From: an uncultured Anaerolineaceae bacterium
GTDB lineage: Bacteria; Chloroflexota; Anaerolineae; Promineifilales; Promineifilaceae
Length of the DNA stretch: 9,955 nt
Assembly (NCBI GenBank): GCA_937967805.1
Contig: CALBTC010000471.1
Location: 1 to 9,955, forward strand
Direction of reading: 5' to 3'
Shown: one piece after another, positions 6,851-9,955 of the stretch
Numbering within the stretch: the first letter of the stretch is position 1
Layout of the letters: the number at the start of each line of letters is the position of its first letter
Translations under genes and position numbers: made by a program
Notes under the pieces: model-generated
Told to the model about the DNA's origin: nothing
Seen by the model: the letters and a program-made list of their open reading frames with translations, nothing else
Database searches by the model: none

Positions 6851-7426
6851 ATGAATCCGATCATGCGGGAGATTCCCTACACGTTTGACACTGAACGTTT
6901 GACCATTCGCGGACCGTTGCCGGGGGATGGCTTGGTGGTGCGAACGGCCGTTCTCGAATCCCAGGATGCACTTAAACCGTGGATGCCCTGGGCGGTTAAC
7001 GTGGCCAGTGAGCAGGAGTACGAGATTCGCGTGCGCGAAGGCCAGATTAAATATCTGGCGCGCGAAGATTTTTGGCTGCTCATCTTTCTGAAGGGCAGCG
7101 ATACGCTCATTGGTTGCAGCGGCCTGCACGATCCCAATTGGCAGGTACCCAGCTTTGAAATCGGCTACTGGCTGCACACGGCTCACACCGGCCAGGGGTA
7201 CATCACCGAGGCTGTGAACGGCATTTGCCGGTTTGCTTTTACCCATTTAGAGGCGCAGCGCCTGCTGATACGCTGCGATTCGGAAAATGAACGGAGTGCG
7301 GCCGTTGCTCGCCGCTGTGGCTTTAACTTTGAGGGCACCCACCGACACGATTCCCGCGATCACATCACCAATGAGCTTGCCAGTACCCATTACTTTTCCC
7401 GGTTAGCTGGATGGGACACAGATTAA
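6851..7426 (+). CDS. GNAT-family N-acetyltransferase, RimJ/RimL type
   Basis: The 191-residue protein matches the Acetyltransf_3 branch of the GNAT fold, which moves an acetyl group from acetyl-CoA to an amine, often a protein N-terminus or an antibiotic. TERLTIRGP near the start, FEIGYWLHTAHTGQGYITEA (residues 102-121), with the pyrophosphate-binding stretch HTGQGY (112-117), and the late block SENERSAAVARRCGFNFEG (144-162) are the family's usual order of motifs. The substrate cannot be read. The start has GGAG six bases upstream. The last codons and stop lie inside the left arm of an inverted repeat, so the C-terminal GWDTD may have been reshaped by insertion of that repeat. It is divergent from the kinase and alone in its transcript unless it reads into secD. 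Confidence 0.9.
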   Translation: MNPIMREIPYTFDTERLTIRGPLPGDGLVVRTAVLESQDALKPWMPWAVNVASEQEYEIRVREGQIKYLAREDFWLLIFLKGSDTLIGCSGLHDPNWQVPSFEIGYWLHTAHTGQGYITEAVNGICRFAFTHLEAQRLLIRCDSENERSAAVARRCGFNFEGTHRHDSRDHITNELASTHYFSRLAGWDTD

Positions 7427-7483
7427 CCCAGATTTTCACAGATAGAAGTATCAATCTATGTTTATCTGCGAAAATCTGTGTCC
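7414..7483. repeat. Imperfect inverted repeat overlapping the acetyltransferase stop; REP/MITE-like or terminator
   Basis: The left arm 7414-7444 pairs with the right arm 7463-7483. The outer 11 bases, GGACACAGATT (7414-7424), match 7473-7483 perfectly. The inner ten (7435-7444) match 7463-7472 with one mismatch. The left arm carries ten extra bases (7425-7434, AACCCAGATT) that partly repeat the CAGATT before them. The loop is 18 bases. Similar CAGATT-rich inverted repeats are, as I recall, common between genes in many environmental bacteria. It could also stop transcription from the acetyltransferase. Confidence 0.6.
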
Positions 7484-7532
7484 AATTTTTCAATGAATTT
7501 TCCAAGAAACATTTTATGTTTATGTATGAAAG

Positions 7533-7560
7533 TTGCGACCGATAATGCGGCTGTTATAAT
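7533..7560 (+). promoter_or_regulatory. Candidate sigma70-type promoter of secDF
   Basis: A perfect -10 box TATAAT (7555-7560) follows TTGCGA (7533-7538; four of six consensus bases) after 16 bases. The start would be near 7567, giving a leader of about 125 bases before secD. A weaker second -10, TATAGT (7648-7653), lacks a good -35. The ribosome site of secD is GAGGA about four bases before its ATG. Confidence 0.5.
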
Positions 7561-7692
7561 CCGCCAGTTGCAAAAAGAGCGACAGGCAAATTTCCCCGGA
7601 AACTTTGGACAAAATCCGGCCGCTTTCAGGCAGTTTTTGGGGAAGTGTATAGTATGCGATTTTTTAATGCAGTTGAAGAACATTGAGGACTT

Positions 7693-9021
7693 ATGGAAGG
7701 AAAAGATTATGTGTGGCTGGTCGTCATTTTGGCGATAGCGGGCTGGGCCATTTGGGTGGTACAAAATCCAAATCTGCCCATTCGGCAGGGGCTGGATTTG
7801 CAGGGCGGCCTGCAAGTTTTGCTCAAGGCAGATGTGCCCCAAGATCGCGAGATTGAACCGGCCCAGCTTGATACCTCGCGCCAGATTATCGAGCAGCGCG
7901 TGAATGCTTTGGGCGTGGCAGAACCGCTGGTGCAAACCGAAGGCGACCGTCGCATTTTGGTGGAGCTGCCAGGTATTGACAATCCTGAGGAGGCCGTGGC
8001 CCTTATTCAGGAAACGGCGCTGCTGGAATTTGTGGACACCGGCCCTGTGCCATTGGCAGAAGGCACCTGCATCCGTACCAGCCTGAATGAAGGCCCCTCT
8101 CGCTGTGAATTTGGACAAGATGGCAACCTGGTTACAACGTCAGCACCCACATATGAGACGGTAATGACCGGGGCGGCGATCCAGTCGGCTGAGTCGGCCT
8201 CTACAGAATTTGGCCAATATTTTGTAGAGTTCACGCTGCGACCCGAAGAGCGGGACCTGTTTGCCAACTACACGCGGGAACATCAAGGTGAATTTTTGAC
8301 GATTGTGCTGGACAAGCAGGTTATCTCCAGCCCGCAGATCAGCGCGGTGATTGAGGGTCAGGGTACGATTACCGGTGATTTCACGCTGGAAGAGGCGCAA
8401 CGACTGGCGCTTCAGCTGCGCTTTGGCAGCTTGCCCATTCCGCTGGTCATTGACAGTACGCGCCAGATTGGGGCGACGTTGGGCGAGCTTTCGGTGGAGG
8501 CCAGCATTCGGGCCGGGACCATTGGTGTGGCCGTGGTTTTGCTGTTCATGCTGATTTATTATCGCCTGCCGGGATTGCTGGCTGATCTTGCCTTGATTTT
8601 GTATGCGGCCGTAAACATTGCTGTGTTTATGGCCATTCCGGTGACGCTGACGCTGCCGGCCATTACCGGCTTTTTGCTTTCAACGGGGATGGCGGTGGAC
8701 GCCAATATTTTAGTCTTTGAGCGGATGAAGGAGGAGCTGCGCGCCGGCAGCTCGCTGCGCGAAGCGATCCTGACAGGTTTTGACCGGGCCTGGACCTCGA
8801 TTCGGGATTCCAACGTGGCCACGCTGGTAATTTGCCTGGTACTGTGGACGTTTGGCCGCAGCTTTGGCGCCAGTGCGGTGCAGGGGTTTGCCCTGACGCT
8901 GGCCATTGGGGTGACGATTAGCATGTTTACGGCCGTCATCGTTACCAGAACCTTTGTCCGGCTGGTGATGGGCCAGTTAGCCCATCGCCTGGATCGCAGC
9001 AGTTGGCTGCTGGGCGTTTAA
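7693..9021 (+). CDS. secD: Protein translocase subunit SecD
   Basis: The 442-residue membrane protein is the SecD half of the SecDF complex, which uses the proton gradient to help pull secreted proteins through SecYEG. Segment 1 is at residues 7-23, followed by the SecD signature GLDLQGGL (33-40). A large outer domain spans about 40-265, with repeated RQIIEQRVNALGV-type P1 elements. Five further segments from about 275 to 425 carry the RND-type core, including the conserved GMAVDANILVFERMKEE (332-348) with Asp336, and TSIRDSNVATL (368-378). It is shorter than E. coli SecD (about 615) because the outer domain is smaller, which is usual outside Proteobacteria. The ATG at 7693 has GAGGA just upstream. 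secF follows after 27 bases. No yajC is seen before it. Confidence 0.97.
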   Translation: MEGKDYVWLVVILAIAGWAIWVVQNPNLPIRQGLDLQGGLQVLLKADVPQDREIEPAQLDTSRQIIEQRVNALGVAEPLVQTEGDRRILVELPGIDNPEEAVALIQETALLEFVDTGPVPLAEGTCIRTSLNEGPSRCEFGQDGNLVTTSAPTYETVMTGAAIQSAESASTEFGQYFVEFTLRPEERDLFANYTREHQGEFLTIVLDKQVISSPQISAVIEGQGTITGDFTLEEAQRLALQLRFGSLPIPLVIDSTRQIGATLGELSVEASIRAGTIGVAVVLLFMLIYYRLPGLLADLALILYAAVNIAVFMAIPVTLTLPAITGFLLSTGMAVDANILVFERMKEELRAGSSLREAILTGFDRAWTSIRDSNVATLVICLVLWTFGRSFGASAVQGFALTLAIGVTISMFTAVIVTRTFVRLVMGQLAHRLDRSSWLLGV

Positions 9022-9048
9022 TCATTTTCAACTTTCATCAGGTGTGTG

Positions 9049-9955
9049 ATGTTTCTTTTTAACTTAGTCGAAAGGCGAAAAACATATTTTATTTTTTCGG
9101 GCATCATTATTGCCCTGGGCATTCTGGCCATGATTTATTCCTTCATCAACACGGGATCGCCGTTTTTGCTGGGGGTTGATTTTCGCGGTGGGGCCCGGTT
9201 TGAGGTGCAGTTTACCGAGCCGGTGACGGAAACGGCCGTTGAAGAAGTGTTTGTCGAAGCAGGCATCACCAATCCCAGCATCATTGCTCTGCGTGGTGAA
9301 AATCTGCAAAATGCGTGGCAAATCCGCACGGAAACCTTGAGCCCCGAAGAAGCGCAGGCGATTGAAGATGCGCTAAACGACATTGCCCCGCTGGTGCCGG
9401 ACAGCACCCAGGTAGAAAGCGTCAGCGGCACGGTGGCCGGTGAAGTGACCAACGCCGCTTTTATTGCCGTCATTGTGGCTGCGTTGATCATTTTGGTGTA
9501 CATCATGGTGGTTTTCCGCCAGGTGCCTAATCCGTTCCGCTATGGCGCCTGCGCGGTGGCGGCGATGGTCCACGACCTGTTTATTATTTTTGGGGTGGCG
9601 GCATTGACGGGCATGTTTTTGGGTTGGGAAGTGGATGCGCTCTTTTTAACGGCCGTTCTCACCGTCGCCGGCTTTTCATTGCAAGATACCATCGTGGTAT
9701 TCGACCGCATTCGGGAAAACATTAGCAAACGGCCGTTAGAAAAATACGAGCAGGTGGTGAATCGGTCTATTTTGGAAACGGTGCATCGCTCTTTGGCCAC
9801 ACAGCTTAACGCTATGTTTATCATGGTGGCCATTTTGCTGTTTGGCGGCGCCTCTATTAAACCGTTTATTGCCATTCTGTTTGTGGGCTTGCTCAGCGGG
9901 ACGTACAGCTCTATTTTTACGGCCGTTCCCCTGCTGGTAGCCTGGGAAAAGAACG
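9049..9955 (+). CDS. secF: Protein translocase subunit SecF (cut by the window edge)
   Basis: The first 302 codons are present and the reading frame is open to the edge, so only a short C-terminal tail should be missing. Segment 1 (residues 13-31) is followed by the signature LLGVDFRGGARFEVQF (40-55), an outer domain to about 133, then five membrane segments. Family landmarks are AAMVHDLFI (171-179) and TVAGFSLQDTIVVFDRIREN (205-224). The block after NRSILETVHRS reads LATQLNAMF, where most SecF proteins as I recall have a Thr/Ser-rich TSxTT-like stretch. It acts with SecD, which ends 27 bases upstream. The ribosome site AGGTG lies about eight bases before the ATG at 9049. It holds four ACGGCCGT copies, three of them within 280 bases. 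Confidence 0.96.
   Translation, partial: MFLFNLVERRKTYFIFSGIIIALGILAMIYSFINTGSPFLLGVDFRGGARFEVQFTEPVTETAVEEVFVEAGITNPSIIALRGENLQNAWQIRTETLSPEEAQAIEDALNDIAPLVPDSTQVESVSGTVAGEVTNAAFIAVIVAALIILVYIMVVFRQVPNPFRYGACAVAAMVHDLFIIFGVAALTGMFLGWEVDALFLTAVLTVAGFSLQDTIVVFDRIRENISKRPLEKYEQVVNRSILETVHRSLATQLNAMFIMVAILLFGGASIKPFIAILFVGLLSGTYSSIFTAVPLLVAWEKN

Larger units (their letters stand above)
206..9926. repeat. Dispersed highly iterated palindrome ACGGCCGT, 16 copies
   Basis: Copies start at 206, 547, 1303, 2611, 2678, 3167, 4085, 4160, 4433, 4676, 6944, 8929, 9232, 9649, 9729 and 9919. Seven are extended to AACGGCCGTT. All lie within protein genes: VOC (2), yceI (1), the hydrolase (6), yciH (1), the acetyltransferase (1), secD (1), secF (4). 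None lies in tetR or the kinase. Near copies GCGGCCGT occur at 801, 2353, 4245, 7298 and 8605, and ACGGCCGA at 1978 and 4634. For a base composition near 54% GC about 0.2 exact copies are expected in this length. The role is unknown. Confidence 0.9.

Noticed and set aside
7591..7602. TTTCCCCGGAAA inverted repeat between the candidate secD promoter and secD
   Set aside because: Five-base arms only; expected by chance in this length.
7478..7738. 86-codon open frame before and over the secD start
   Set aside because: It overlaps the secD start in another frame, begins inside the inverted repeat and resembles no family; most likely chance.
7462..8118. 218-codon minus-strand frame over the secD 5' half
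   Set aside because: It lies opposite the secD signature and outer domain, and its sequence looks random.

Overview
The window looks like a piece of a bacterial chromosome of moderate GC content. It has eight complete genes and one gene cut by the right edge. Affiliation with Chloroflexota (Anaerolineae-like) is an inference, not proof. It rests on a secreted protein with a C-terminal Tyr-Leu-Pro-Leu-Ile tail of the kind I recall from that phylum, a stand-alone bacterial SUI1/eIF1-like gene, and the gene style. No IS element, phage gene, CRISPR array, tRNA or rRNA was seen.

Left part (1-1866): two leftward genes, a two-domain VOC/CatE-like protein (97-954) and a cytoplasmic YceI-family lipid-binding protein (1054-1593), separated by a small inverted repeat. 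Upstream of yceI is a 273-base divergent control region. It holds a near-consensus sigma70 promoter for yceI (TTGACA, 17 bases, TAATAT). One palindromic operator fills its spacer exactly, and a second copy of the same palindrome lies just after the predicted transcription start.

Middle part (1867-4948): a rightward, tightly packed group: a TetR-family repressor, a secreted clan GH-A-like glycoside hydrolase with a C-terminal Fn3-like domain, and a YciH/SUI1 translation factor. The gaps are 16 and 9 bases. The TetR protein is the obvious candidate to bind the two operators and so control yceI and possibly its own operon.

Right part (4959-9955): a leftward orphan histidine kinase with about ten membrane segments, converging on yciH with a 10-base gap. 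Divergent from it is a RimJ/RimL-type GNAT acetyltransferase, whose stop codon lies inside an inverted repeat. Then come secD and secF (secF runs off the edge), the accessory proton-driven part of the Sec translocase.

The most unusual signal is a dispersed perfect palindrome, ACGGCCGT. It occurs 16 times by eye in 9955 bases, where about 0.2 would be expected by chance. Every copy lies inside a gene, but none lies in the histidine kinase or the TetR gene. It behaves like the highly iterated palindrome HIP1 of cyanobacteria, but with a different sequence.
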